The notes under the pieces are model-generated. The model was given only the letters and a program-made list of their open reading frames with translations. It was not told where the DNA came from and searched no databases. The position numbers and the translations under genes were made by a program. A stretch of 64,000 bases of DNA, from NCBI GenBank assembly GCA_039602395.1, contig JBCNJP010000007.1, positions 108,069,377 through 108,133,376 of the forward strand, given 5' to 3'. This document shows, piece by piece, positions 37,800-49,061 of this stretch. Position 1 is the first letter of the stretch. Each line of letters starts with the position of its first letter. The stretch comes from Deinandra increscens subsp. villosa. Its lineage: Eukaryota; Streptophyta; Magnoliopsida; Asterales; Asteraceae.

Positions 37800-38540
37800 A
37801 GGGGCTTTGCCCGTTGGACTTCACTAGGGTTGCCTCCCTTAGGACCCCCAAGGTAATACCCACATTTGTATTGTCGACCATTCACAAAAGGAAATCTTGG
37901 AGCAACTCCGTGCAACTCGTTCGTAAACAAGGGTGACTGGTTAAGAACATTGATGTCATTGTTGGAACCGGCAACACCAAAGTATCAATGCCAAAACCAT
38001 TTATCTTGTGACGCAACTGACTCGAGTATGATCGATGGTTTTGCATGATCACCCCGGTGATATTGTGCTCTATATTTTGTTGGATAATTTCTCCACTCCT
38101 TGTGAGTATAATCGATGCTACCGATGATGCCTGTAAGGCCATGCCTTTCTAGATGTGCTTCATACAAAAGAGCAATATCGTCAGGAACATTATATTCGTC
38201 AGGAACATTAACGTATGTCAGTTGACGAATAGCAAACGTGCATTCTTGCAAACGCGTGAAACTTTCCTTTTTCCTCGCGGCATGACGTGCTACAAATCAC
38301 GGGAAATTTTGTTCAATATTGTTTACAATACTTGTAAACAATCGTTTGGACATCCGAAATCTATCTTTGAAAATATCCTCGTGAAAACGAGGATTATCGG
38401 AGAAATATAAGTCCACCAAGCGTTGATGAGCTTCAACACGGTCACGAAAATTACTCGTTGCGAACGAGTCGTATCTTCAAAATCTTCTTGTTGAATGATG
38501 TTATGACATTGCTGAAGAAATTCCAACTTTTAGATAGCGT
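37800..38540 (-). pseudogene. PIF/Harbinger-like (Plant_tran) transposase remnant
   Basis: On the minus strand, broken frames give RDRVEAHQRLVDLYFSDNP, FKDRFRMSKRLFTSIVN, then FTRLQECTFAIRQLTY, HGLTGIIGSIDYTHKEWRN, RGDHAKPSIILESVAS and WHWYFGVAGSNNDINVLNQS. These blocks, in this order, belong to the plant transposon protein family (PF04827). The stretch normally lying between LTY and the LYEAHLERHG block appears deleted, a stop interrupts the N-terminal part (near 38320), and a frameshift lies near 38460 and another near 37980. The element ends were not found. Confidence 0.85.
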
Positions 38541-38720
38541 CAGAAATATTGGATTATATAATTAGGTATTATTATTACAGATGAGCCCACGGGCCTGATT
38601 AGGGTTTTAGGTTTTAGGGTTCCTTGTGATCTCTATAAATTGTAACCTTAACGTTTAATAATATCCATTCAATATTCCATAATCTTACAAGAAACTCCGG
38701 TGGAATTTAAAGCTTGGAAC
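38541..38720. other. Possible short LTR-like insertion
   Basis: attaggtattattattacag... ggttttagggttcc... ctataaattgtaacc... aatattccataatctt has the look of a plant LTR (TATA-like ctataaat followed by polyadenylation-like sequence). No target duplication or paired copy was seen. Confidence 0.25.
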
Positions 38721-38939
38721 GATTCATTTTAAAATGTAAAAAAATTATATAGAATATGGATGAGTGATGATTAGAAATGAGGAAGTGTGTATGAAATATG
38801 GAAAGTGGGGATATAAATAATGTGCGAATGTGGTTAAAAAAATAAAAAATAGAAAATGGTCAAAAAACCGTTGCTAAATGGTCACAAACTCTCGGTTTCC
38901 ATCGGTTTGAAATAGCTGCAACAACCCTTGGAGACTATC

Positions 38940-38968
38940 GGGGGTGGGGGGGGTGGGGGGTGGGGGGT
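38940..38968 (+). other. G-quadruplex-forming motif
   Basis: Four G-runs of 5, 8, 6 and 6 are separated by single T residues. This meets the usual pattern for a very stable intramolecular G-quadruplex. No gene is close enough to suggest a role. Confidence 0.8.
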
Positions 38969-41490
38969 AAGCCGAAATAGCCGATGAAACCGTGCTACCA
39001 GAGGGTACACTGCCCTCCCTTAGTTTCATAACTTCAAGTAACCTCAAGATTCATGAGTGTTCATAATCAATACTAAATTCACCGAATATATGTAGATTTT
39101 TAAGTTGTTTGTTGTTGGAATTAATGATCTTGTTATTGCATAAAAACATATATACCAGTCTCTTTCCCCATCAAGTTTTGGTGAAATTTTTGCACAACAT
39201 AATCAATCACATGATGGGACTGATTTTCCAACATTCTCCTTCTGTTCATCTTTCATTTTCTTTGATCTTCCTATGATTTCTTAATATCAAATCAAAGGAA
39301 CCACTTATCTTTATTATACACCATAAGGGTTATTTCTGTTTTTATGATTTTCCCATGCCAATTTAGGACACACCTCCATTTGCTTATTTATTAGGGTTAT
39401 TTCTGTTTCTTCACATCAACTCAAAACTCAAAGGCACGTAACCTAATATGCATTTATAATATACCTATTCTTAAAAAAAACTAGATGTCATAAAAAAAAG
39501 GAAAAATAAAACCGTAACATGCCTTTGATACTTTAACCGCTACACGAAGGGGCATATTGTGACCCAAATTTAGTGACGAGTTTTGCGAACCAAATAATAT
39601 ATGTTAAAATATTAACTTTCTCTTAAATCTAATTCAAACTTTTATGAGATTTGTGTTAATGAAATCCTTCTTGTAATTCTTGTGAGATGTATTTGGGCTG
39701 GACTCTGGTTTCAACATGAAGCATAGCTGGGCTGGTGTTGCTGAACTTGGGCCGATAGAGCTGGATATGTACCGGGCTGAAGAGTGCAATCGCAGGTCAT
39801 GCTAATGGGTCACCCAGTTGCTTATGGGTAGTATATAAAGAATGTTTATAACTCTTGCTCAATATATAAAATAAAGAAGATATTTCCAGTTCCATTCTCC
39901 CTCGATATACCTTCCTTTGCATCTCACTTAGGGTTTCATGATGGGTATTGGAGATTAGGATCGAGATATTCATTTTCTGGTCTTCTCTGGTTTCTTCTAA
40001 GTTTATTCTCTCAATCTTCTTCATCATTTCATGTTCTAAGGTTCCTGATGTAAGATCTTGAGAGTTTCTCTTTTAGTTTCTTTAATCAATCATCATAATG
40101 ATGATCTGATTGTGTTTGCTTAGTTTGTTCTTGTAATTTTCTGATTCTAGTTTGTAAACACTGCATAATGATTTCGGTTTGTAAATTTGGTAATACAATC
40201 TGATTTGGGTACTCTTATCTTCTGATTTATGAAATTTGACAATATATACGTCGCTAATTTTGCAATGGCCGCAAAAAAAGGGTACAAAATGGACGGACAC
40301 AAACTTGATGGTGAACTTCAGTTTGCGGATATAGAAACAGAAACTTTTTCGCTAATATCCATCCCAAAAAGATTTCCATCTCAAAGAATGTCGAAAATTG
40401 AATAAGCGACACAGGTTTTGTGATATTTTTTCCGTAGCAAATCTATCCCAAAATGACAGCGGCCAGAGATTTGCAACCGTTTTTTTTTTTTTTTTTTTTT
40501 TGAGCGTGTGTGTGTAGAGGTGCCTGGTTAATTTTGTTATATATGTTGTATAAAAGTAACCTTATAGAGATTTAATAAAATGTTGTATATGACATACACT
40601 ATTATGGTAGATAATGTTGGATTATTTCCTAAAAGAAACATAAAAACAGGGCCCAAGAGGCTAAAGATTTTTTTGTTGTTGGTACGTGGGCCTGAACCAA
40701 AGTAACTCAGGCCCAACCCAAACCCACTTTCTTTTTAGTATTGATTTTTTCTTCAATTTCTATTTGGTTTGGACCTCTGCTCAATGGTTCGTTGGACCTG
40801 TGCTCAGTGGTTCGTTATCAATCTTTCTATTTGTCCATAGTTTGTATGGATTGAAAGTTTTGTGATGGCAATTTATTTTTAGTTACTTGTTTGAGATTGG
40901 TTGTTACTTGACATGTATGTAATTTCGGTCATTTCTACCGGTCTGTTTCTTAATGCGTCACCACTTACCGTGGTAAATAGACACTTCTCGAATTGCTTCC
41001 TATCTCCCAACTCTTCCTACACTTTTATACATATTCTGATTAGACAATGCTGTCACAATTGATTTGAGCGTCAAAGTGTACACACAACTTCAAGCTCTTA
41101 GGTCATCTAACGATATTTTATTGTGATTGTGGCTCAATAATTACCCGAAATTAGGAAACTCGACATCTATCGGTGTGGACTTTGGTTTCAATACAATGTA
41201 AACATGTAATTAGATCTTTTATTTTATAAATTATTTACTTAATCTAGTTTTGCACTAGTTCAAATCTTAAATACCAGACTCTAGACTAGAAACAACATTG
41301 GGTTGTTGATGGAAAAGAAATGAATAGAGACAATGACTGGGCTTCGACCCCAGTGGAAGAAAGAAAATGTAGCCCAACATAAATAATAAACCGGCCCACA
41401 CAATGCTTTGTGTTCTTTTCTCTATCTAACCCAACCCTTTACTTTATTTTTCATTTTAACTTGAGTAATTTGTAATTTACATTTTTTATA
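38969..41490. other. Intergenic, probable LTR-type repeat at 39640-40290
   Basis: No gene. 39640-40290 has LTR-like composition and resembles 24600-24940 in its right part. A T-run of about 22 ends at 40501. 40620-41420 is non-coding, with repeated gcccaa/gggctt phrases. Confidence 0.35.
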
Positions 41491-41844
41491 GGGTAAAATT
41501 CAAATACAAATTATTTTTATTGTACAAACTTAAAAACTAATATATAAACTATTAAATTTCAATTGAATAAAGGTTATTTAATAACTTTTGTGTTTTTTTT
41601 TCTTCATGTCTATACAAATGATGCAACCTAACTATGCATCATAGTCGGACACACAAAAAAAAAATGATTTATGTTTAGTTTTTTTTTTTGTTTTTTTAGG
41701 TCATTAGGTTGCCTCATTTGTATAGACATGAAGAAAAAAATACAAAAATTACCTAAATAACCTTCATATAATTAAAATTTAATGGTTTACACACTAGTTT
41801 TTAAGTTTTTACAATTAAAAATGGTTTGTATTTGAACTTTACCC
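41491..41844. mobile_element. Foldback MITE with ~140-bp inverted arms
   Basis: Starts gggtaaaattcaaatacaaa and ends tttgtatttgaactttaccc. The arms also share cttcatgtctatacaaatga / tcatttgtatagacatgaag around a short centre (~41650). No 9-bp duplication could be read at the ends. Confidence 0.75.
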
Positions 41845-42282
41845 AAAAAAGGTAAATATAATTTATCCTTTTTTAACTTTTTATTATAGAACCCTTCTCT
41901 TTCATCATCTTTACACTTTTACCCTTGCATTTTCTTTTCTAGCCTAGAAAGGATCCCTCCGTCTAAATTTTCCTTTTTCAATTGCACATCCTTATCAAGC
42001 GTCTCATTCACCTAGCTAAACTAATAAATCAAATATAATTCATTTAGTATGTGAGTCGATTCAAAACCTAACCTTCATGTATCTAGCTTTATTATTGAAG
42101 TGAATAGATCTGGATTTCTTCATATGGACTCACCGAGAGCCACCACTAAAGCTCAAATATCCTGAAATCCTTCATTTGGGCCTGACACAAGCTGTCATCT
42201 GGTCTCACATAATCCTTTTGGGTGTAGGGACCAGAAAACGGTTACGACACATACCACGTGGTGATACAATTTGCTTCTCTTA

Positions 42283-42555
42283 GAGCATTCCCAAGAGGAT
42301 CTTTAAAACCATCTTTATCCTTAAATTTTAACTTTTCTTATATTTTTATCATTGCATTAGGATCTTTATCTTTATCCCTTAGCTTTATATTTTACCTATC
42401 TACTAAATAGTTATTTATATTTACCAAATCCTTATATAGATATAAGGATAAGGAACCTAATGTAAGAGTTTTCATAAAATGAAACTTAAATTTATAAAAT
42501 TAGAGTTTTTAGGTAAATTATAAGGATAAGAATAAAGATCCTACTGTAAATGCTA
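42283..42555. mobile_element. GAGCATT-type MITE
   Basis: Left end gagcattcccaagaggatcttt; right end aaagatcctactgtaaatgct, inverted. The interior has mirrored phrases (atccttat, ataaggat). Such MITEs are common in plant intergenic DNA. Superfamily not assigned. Confidence 0.6.
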
Positions 42556-42559
42556 CGAG

Positions 42560-43620
42560 AGAACGCACTTGACGTACGAGAGAACGCTACTTCACCTTCA
42601 GCCAAGAATAGATAAGTCTCCTAAGGTTTTATACTCATGCTCTTTTACATATACTCACTTAATACTTCATCTTTTGCCGATCAGAATTTGGAGCTGATGT
42701 TATGAACTAAAAAAAATGTTTGTTAATTTTAATATCTAAAATTTGACTTTTTAAAAGTTAGACAGATTCATTATTTACTTAAAAGAAAAAAGGAACATAC
42801 ATTTAATTAATCATATTAATATCTCCGACTAATTACCAACTTTATATTTTTGGAATAAATTAAACTTTTCTTAATAATTTAATTAGGAAAACATGTCGTC
42901 TGCTTCAAATGCACTTATCAACCATACGACCAAAATTATTTGAATATTACTTTCTTTTTAACGAACACTAGAATATTACTTAAAATTTTCGTGGATGATG
43001 TTTTAATGCGTATTGCATACTTGCATGCCAAGGTGGATCCCACATATGACTGATCCATGCATTTTTTCTATTAAATATATGTTTCAGATAGTCGATACTT
43101 CTTTTAATCCATAGACCGTAACGTACGGAGCGCCATTCGAATTTGCCTCACTTGGTATCAAGTGTGATTTAAGTGAATGATTTAAAATTTACAGATGACA
43201 GGGTAGATGGATTTTAGAGGTAATATTAATAGTCGTTTAAAGAAAAAATCCATAGTTCGTAACATACAGAGCGGCTACACGAGATCAAATCCTAAGGGTA
43301 GCGTTTTGGCTTCGGCCCTTGGGTCTTCACCCTTGGCCAAGGATAGCACCCCTTCCATTTATTTATTTATTTTCCTCACACACATAATATTAAATCAATA
43401 AATTCAGGGTGTTTTTTGAAAGAGTTATGTTGGGGTTAAAAGCTGGTTGTGGGAAGAACAGATAAAAAGCTGATGTGATATGGTGATTAGGACTGTTTGT
43501 GGGAGGAGGACCCCCAGTGTTGCAGATGACCTTATAGATGTGTTTTTAAAAAGTTGTAACTATAGCTTAAAAATATAAAAAGATATTAAATAGTAGTTTT
43601 ATCTAATAAATATATTTTTG
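42560..43620. other. Intergenic
   Basis: No supported gene. 43207-43401 has a short open frame without recognisable domain. Confidence 0.3.
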
Positions 43621-44908
43621 GTAATTATAAGGAAAATTAAATTTTGATAATACAAGTTTTATGTCATTGGCAGATAATAATATGAGTTTCAAAAATTGTT
43701 ATGAATAATACCGATTAATGAGGTAGGTGTTTATAATGAAATGTCGTTAGTTGAACTCTAACGGTGTTAGTGCTTTGCTGAGGTTACATTCAATGTGTTT
43801 TTTAACTGAGTAATTAAAGTTGAGGGATTGTTTATGTAACTTCAATAACTTAATCACCTAAAAACTCCTAATTAAAAACCCATCACTCACAGTCGACTCC
43901 CTCCCACCTCTTGCAGATTTTTTTCCCGGTGAACACCACCACCATCGTCGGAGATTTCCAGGTGGTGATGGCCGGTGAACACCACCACCGCCACCTTTTA
44001 TTTCATTATAAATATGATTCTGTCTGATGACGACGGTCTCTCACTAACCACATTCGGGCCAGTCCGTCGCCGCAAACGCCGTTCGTGTAGATCTGAACCA
44101 ACAACGGCACCTGGGAGTGGGAGTCGTCGTCGCGACCGTAGATTTCGACAGGTGTAAACATTGTGACGATCGAAAACACGAACAACAGTGGGAGTCGTCG
44201 TCGCCGCCGTAGAGATTCTCGGAAAGGCGATTTCACATCGAGTTTTGGTGCCATGGTGGTCGCTGGTAGGAAAATCGGAAGAGGAAGGGGTCGCCGCACT
44301 ACCAAAAAATGAGCCTAATGCAACTTTTTTATTGACAAAAAGGTTGCATTAGCTGAAGTTGCATTAGACCTAATGTAACATTTTTATTACCTAATGTAAC
44401 TCTTTCCCTAAAGAGTTGCATCTTAAAAAGGTTGCATTAGCTTTTAAAGGTTGCATTAGGTAATAAAAGGGTTGCATTAGGTCTAATGCAACTCGAGCTA
44501 ATGCAACTTTTTTGTGAAAAAAAAAGGTTGCATTAGGCTAAAAAAAGGTTGCATTAGGCTCATTTTTTGGTAGTGCCGGCAGGAAAATCGGAGGAGGAAG
44601 GGGTCACCGGAGTTTGGTAGTGGAAGGGGAACGGGACTGTTGTATTTTCTTTCTTTTTTTTTTCTTTTTCAAAATTATTTTGTAGAAATTTCAAATAAGC
44701 CCTCCATTTTTAAAAACTACAAAAACAATCCCTCAACATATGTCACGTTAGTAAACCACTAACACCGTTAAGGTGTAACTAACGGCATTTCATTATAAAC
44801 ACCTACCTCATTGATTGGTATTATTCATAACAATTTTTTAAACTCATATTATTATCCGCCAATGACTTAAAACTTGTATTATTAAAATCCAATTTTCCTA
44901 ATTATAAC
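43621..44908. mobile_element. Non-autonomous MULE with long inverted ends, carrying a nested MITE
   Basis: The ~230-bp left arm (43621-~43850) and right arm (~44725-44908) are inverted copies: both contain ttatgaataatacc, gaggtaggtgtttataatga, acggtgttag and gagggattgttt. The interior (43890-44640) is GC-rich with a duplicated cggtgaacaccaccacc, reminiscent of captured coding sequence, but no protein is recognised. No clear 9-bp duplication was found at the outer ends. A CACTA MITE sits inside. Confidence 0.75.
44297..44575. mobile_element. CACTA-type MITE nested in the MULE
   Basis: Near-perfect inverted ends cactaccaaaaaatgagcct and aggctcattttttggtagtg. The 3-bp repeat CCG flanks it (44294-44296 and 44576-44578), as expected for CACTA elements. 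The whole 279 bp is built from the motif gttgcattag in both orientations. Confidence 0.9.
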
Positions 44909-46420
44909 TGTTTCAAACAAACTTTCTCTTATAACGCTTAACTTGTAAACTTTTTGATTATATTAAGAAAATTCATGTAAACTCTAATTTATTCTTATTG
45001 AAAAATTGGATTTAAATAATCTCAACTTTTGAGGGTTGCCAGCAATAATCTCACATTCAAAAATCACTCCCATTGGTTCCATGTTTCACCCTATTTATTT
45101 AGATTGGACTCGCCGTTAAAAAAGTTAACACCGTTAACTTTTTGATGACGTGGCAAAATATATACTGATGATGTTGCAAGGATGATATGGCATATACATT
45201 TCTCCCTTAAATCCTCAAATCCAGCAGCTGAAGTTTCACCAGAATGGTGTAACAGTGCACCTAAATTGTCAACACTCATTTCCCTCTGCCTCTTTGTCTT
45301 CTTATGATGGATAGATTTAAAGAAATAAAGAATCATTTTGTTTCATTTCCGTCTGTTTCGTTTCCGTTCAGTCGACAGACGCGATGTCGGATCCGGCAGC
45401 AGATCTAGAACGATTGACAATATTCTTCTCGGTTCGGAGCTTCTAGCCTCTCTTTTCTGCATTACCTCTTTTCCTTTCATATTACCCGCCCTTTTGCTCC
45501 GATGACTCTGTTATTTCGGGTCCCCAAATTGAATCCTGACACGGACCCGCTGGTTTTTTCTCCGTCGTCCACTGCAACATCATGATACACTCTCTTCATC
45601 ATCTTTTTCATCGCATTAGCCGCTGGTTGTGGTGGTGAAAAGTACGAGTCCCGGTCGTACGACAGAGAATAGCCAAGAATCGTACAATGGAGAATGGCTA
45701 AGGATCGTACGGAGGAGATAGTCTCCGGAGATTAGGATAAAAGACGCTAGTTTTTTGCCTTCTTAACCCAAATGAAGGATTCATGGATTGATCTTAGAGA
45801 TCGTACATGGTCGGAGGAGCTTCAGGTGTCTCAGTTTGGGAGAATTGGTTATCTAAGTGATATTAGTGTAGAACTTGCCGTGTCATCCTTGCCATGTCAT
45901 TAAGTATTAAGTATTCCAAATAAGCACCACTCTTTTACATATTGATATCACTAGACAAGTTGTGTGATCGAGACACTGTAGGCATGTAATACTATTCATA
46001 AATGGGAGCTCCTATACTCACACCTCATTACTTTTTCTTATACCTCTTTACGGGGTTGTAAAAACTTTATGGGATCGTAAATATAGGTACGGGGTCGTAA
46101 ATATAGGTACAGGGTCGTAAAATGCTAATTTTCAGGAATTCAGAGATTTCCTGACTGATGTGATCATATTACAGGGTTGTAAACATATTTACGGTGTCGT
46201 AAAAGTTAAAAATATACATTAGGATGTGCAGATTGAGTTTCAACAGTTACCGTATTGAGATTGAGTTTCAACATTATAAGAACACATCTACAATTCATTT
46301 TGAATTAGAATCAGTGTGTTCCTACGTTATTTACTATCCTTTCACAATTCATTCATAGTTATTGTATCGTTTTGTTGGTTTATATTGTAATTCCTACGTT
46401 ATATCCCGAGGTTATTAATC
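44909..46420. other. Intergenic; left flank of a probable MULE
   Basis: No gene. 46050-46200 carries repeated tacggggtcgtaaatata motifs (see 46040-47810). Confidence 0.35.
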
Positions 46421-46424
46421 AATA

Positions 46425-47189
46425 ATGTCGTACTGGGATATGTTTTTTCCTGCATATTCATCTTCTACCAACCAGGTAATTATTATTATTATTATCATTA
46501 CCGTATACTTATTAGTATTATTACTATACTTATTGTTTTAGTAATTTTTAGAATTCATATATTTATTTATAGAATTATTATTATTTTATTATGTTTATTT
46601 GATTATTATTATTAATATTATTGTTAGAAATATTATTTTTAGAATTATTAGTATTACTTTTAGATTTAATATTATAAAAAAATAGTTATTATGACGGTAA
46701 TGATTATGACGGTGATAACTACGACTTCGTTTGTGGACCTTCAACAGTTCCTCTTGGTGACCCATCATCACACCCCTCAATGAAGCATGAACCGGTGAAT
46801 AGTGACGAAGGGTCACCGAGCCGACCCGACGGGGATTTCTATATCCGCCCAAAGGACGTGGATTACGATTTCGGAGACACGGTAACAAGACATAATTTAA
46901 ACTTAAACAAACTACTAATATCTATTTTGCTATGTAAGTCTGTCTGATAGCATTGTAATTATTATAGGTTTTCAAGCATTCTGATCAGGTGTTCGAGTGG
47001 GTTAAACAAATAGGGTTTTCCCACGGCTATGCGTTCAGTAAGAAGCGCATGAAGCCTAACAAAATCACGCGTTTTATTCCGAAGTTGTGGATTTATTGTG
47101 ATCGTGGTGGAGAGGTTGTCCTTACCGGCACCCTTAGAAAATCTTGTAGCAAAAAGTGTAATAGTCCTTTCGCGTTGGTAACGACATAA
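46425..47189 (+). pseudogene. FAR1/MULE transposase-like N-terminal fragment
   Basis: Putative exons 46425-46475, ~46687-46881 and 46968-47189. The last encodes VFKHSDQVFEWVKQIGFSHG, then LWIYCDRGGE and LRKSCSKKCNSPFALV. The blocks W(V)..G, C-D-R-G-G and SKKC-x-x-PF are typical of the N-terminal region of FAR1-like and MULE transposases. Exons 2 and 3 join in phase; exon 1 to exon 2 do not, so exon 1 is doubtful. The frame stops just after the SKKC block, so the catalytic core is missing. The second Cys of the expected C-x-CPF is Ser. It overlaps the minus-strand PB1-like ORF antisense. Confidence 0.55.
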
Positions 47190-47507
47190 CGTCTGCAAGC
47201 CCCAGTCAAGATTCCGACTATCATCGGGCTTAAAGTAGAACAAAAAATTGGTCCGAGTATCATACCCGAGATCCTGCATGATTAACGACATATAAGAAAA
47301 CGTAAACATATTCACGTGTAGGTAGTCAACGCAATTACACACACCGCCCACGTAACTCATCCAGAATGCATCTGTGTATGCACATCCATGGTGAATCCTT
47401 AAGGTGAAATAATCTGGGTTGCCTGCGTATACAGCTTCAACTAGTAACCCGTCCTCGTGATCATTAAGCGAACGAATCGAATACAAACGTGGGTTAGTGG
47501 AAGCCAT
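46962..47507 (-). CDS. PB1-like domain protein, MULE-associated (fragment)
   Basis: Minus-strand frame of 181 residues from the ATG at 47507 (open further upstream to 47633). Residues ~28-120 (DYFTLRIHHG, WMSYVGGVCNCVDYL, MQDLGYD, FYFKPDDSRNLDWGLQTL) have the pattern of the PB1-like domain at the N-terminus of many plant MuDR-type transposases. From ~47190 leftward the frame runs antisense to the FAR1-like exon and is probably not real coding sequence. The zinc finger and catalytic domains that normally follow are absent. It is likely a transposon fragment joined tail-to-tail with another. Confidence 0.5.
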   Translation of the reverse strand: MASTNPRLYSIRSLNDHEDGLLVEAVYAGNPDYFTLRIHHGCAYTDAFWMSYVGGVCNCVDYLHVNMFTFSYMSLIMQDLGYDTRTNFLFYFKPDDSRNLDWGLQTLCRYQRERTITLFATRFSKGAGKDNLSTTITINPQLRNKTRDFVRLHALLTERIAVGKPYLFNPLEHLIRMLENL

Positions 47508-47810
47508 TACGGTTTTTGGAGTGGAGATTTTATGATTTTTAATGCAAAATTGTGGGGAGTTTGGAATGAACTGTTCAAGTCTATATATAGTGGGTTCATA
47601 CGGGGGTGTAAATATAATTACAGGGTAGTACAATGTGGTATGTATAACATTTAAAAATAATAATTTTACGGCCCGTAAATATAGTTACGGCCCCGTATAT
47701 AATAGGGTGTAGATTTAGAATATCCGACATTTTACTGGTCAACTGTCAGAATTTTTGTCTTTTAACTATACGACCCCATAAATATATTTACGGACCCATA
47801 AAAATATGTT

Positions 47811-48483
47811 AAATTAGAATCAGAAGGTGACTATAGAATTTATCTTTATAAGTATACATAATTTATACTTTATGTACCATGGACTTGAGTCATTAACCGA
47901 TTGACAAGGCAGCATTTTCATACTTTTTGTCTTTTTCTGAAATTAAATTTGTTTTTAATATATAAAATACATCTTGTTATTAGTAGTAAAATTCTTTATG
48001 GCAAAACATGATTATTTTTTTTATTATTTTAAAATTATTTATTAGTAACTTGCTTCATCCATAGCTTGGCACGTGATATATGTGATTGAATTATTTCATT
48101 TATAATTTGTCACGTGATATGTTATAATTAATTATTATTATTTTTTTGTCTTTTTAAAAATGTTTTGTTGGTTTTTGTTTTACTTTTATACTGTTAACTT
48201 CTTTTCATATTTGTATGAATGTAATGAAATATCACTGATTATACAAAACGAACAAGTGTAACAATACGTGTTATTCATTATTTGTCACGTGACAGGTTAT
48301 GATTAATTCTTTTCTTTAAATTGTGATAAGTTATGATTTAATGTTTCTATGATTTTAAATTTTTTTGTAAACTCTTTTTGGTGTTTGCCTAAATTAATAG
48401 TGAAATATCACGGATTGTATAAATTGAACATGAGCAGCAACACGCAGGTTGCAACTTTTAGCTATTTCTTAAAAATAAACATT
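47811..48483. repeat. Dispersed CACGTGA-containing repeat
   Basis: 48040-48450 has two or three imperfect units with gcttg(g/t)cacgtgata and gaaatatcac(t/g)gattatacaaa... acaa(c)acg. Related units occur at 62890-63200. Nature unknown; possibly LTR-retrotransposon-derived. Confidence 0.5.
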
Positions 48484-48691
48484 AGCTTAGCCTAGTGGCA
48501 AAAGTGTATGACTCTTTACCATGAGGTCTTGGGTTCAAGTCTCACTTGTAAAAAAAGAATAAAAATGGGGGTTACAAGTTGGGTCAGGGGTTTTCTCACC
48601 AGTGGTGAGTTTCCTCCTAATAGGGATTGGAGATGATCGGGTGGGTGGTGTAATGTCCCCTTCGGTGATCCAAATTTGACATTTAAAAAAA
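48484..48691 (+). mobile_element. tRNA-derived SINE
   Basis: A box tagcctagtggc (48488-48499), B box gggttcaagtctc (48531-48543), an unrelated body, then a T/A-rich tail ending ttaaaaaaaatg. The spacing of the boxes fits RNA polymerase III promoters. No acceptor stem, hence not a tRNA. Confidence 0.7.
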
Positions 48692-48736
48692 ATGATTTTT
48701 AAAACTGCACGAATAGTAATCTTTTTCTTGTTGTAA

Positions 48737-48752
48737 AGGGGGGGGGGGGGGG
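48737..48752 (+). repeat. Poly-G run
   Basis: About 15-16 consecutive G. Likely length-variable. Confidence 0.8.
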
Positions 48753-49045
48753 TATGGTTTGTAGAGAAAAGTTTTAGGCAAACTTTTTAACGAATGGGGC
48801 AGTGATAGAAAAAAGTTTAAATTTTGAGTGTTTTATGGAGGGTATGATTTATGGAAAGTTTTTAGGCAAATTTTAGGTAGTGGTGAAGAGAGACCACACA
48901 ACACACACACAAGTTTCGGCAAACATCGGCAAAAACTTGCTGAATTGAACCCCCAAATTTACCGAAAAGTAGATGCCGAATGAAGGAGGTGTAGTCACCG
49001 AACCTCTTTACCAAAAACCCCCTTTACCAATTCGTTTTTGCCGCT

Positions 49046-49060
49046 ACATACCACCCACTC
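49046..49060 (+). repeat. LINE target-site duplication, left copy
   Basis: acataccacccactc, repeated exactly at 54334-54348. Confidence 0.9.
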
Positions 49061-49061
49061 A

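Larger units (their letters stand above)
46040..47810. mobile_element. Probable MULE with subterminal repeats, rearranged
   Basis: Copies of (t)tacgggg(t/c)cgtaaatata occur in direct sense at 46048-46205 and mainly in the reverse sense (ccataaatatatttacgg, accccataaat) at 47600-47810. They bracket two transposase-related coding fragments on opposite strands. True terminal repeats were not identified, so limits are those of the motif clusters. Confidence 0.45.

Noticed and set aside
43207..43401. 64-codon plus-strand frame
   Set aside because: Low-complexity, with no domain, splice context or homology that I recognise.
48531..48543. Candidate tRNA genes at the B boxes (also 34524 and 58076)
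   Set aside because: No acceptor stem or full cloverleaf, and each is followed by an unrelated body and A-rich tail, so SINEs fit better.
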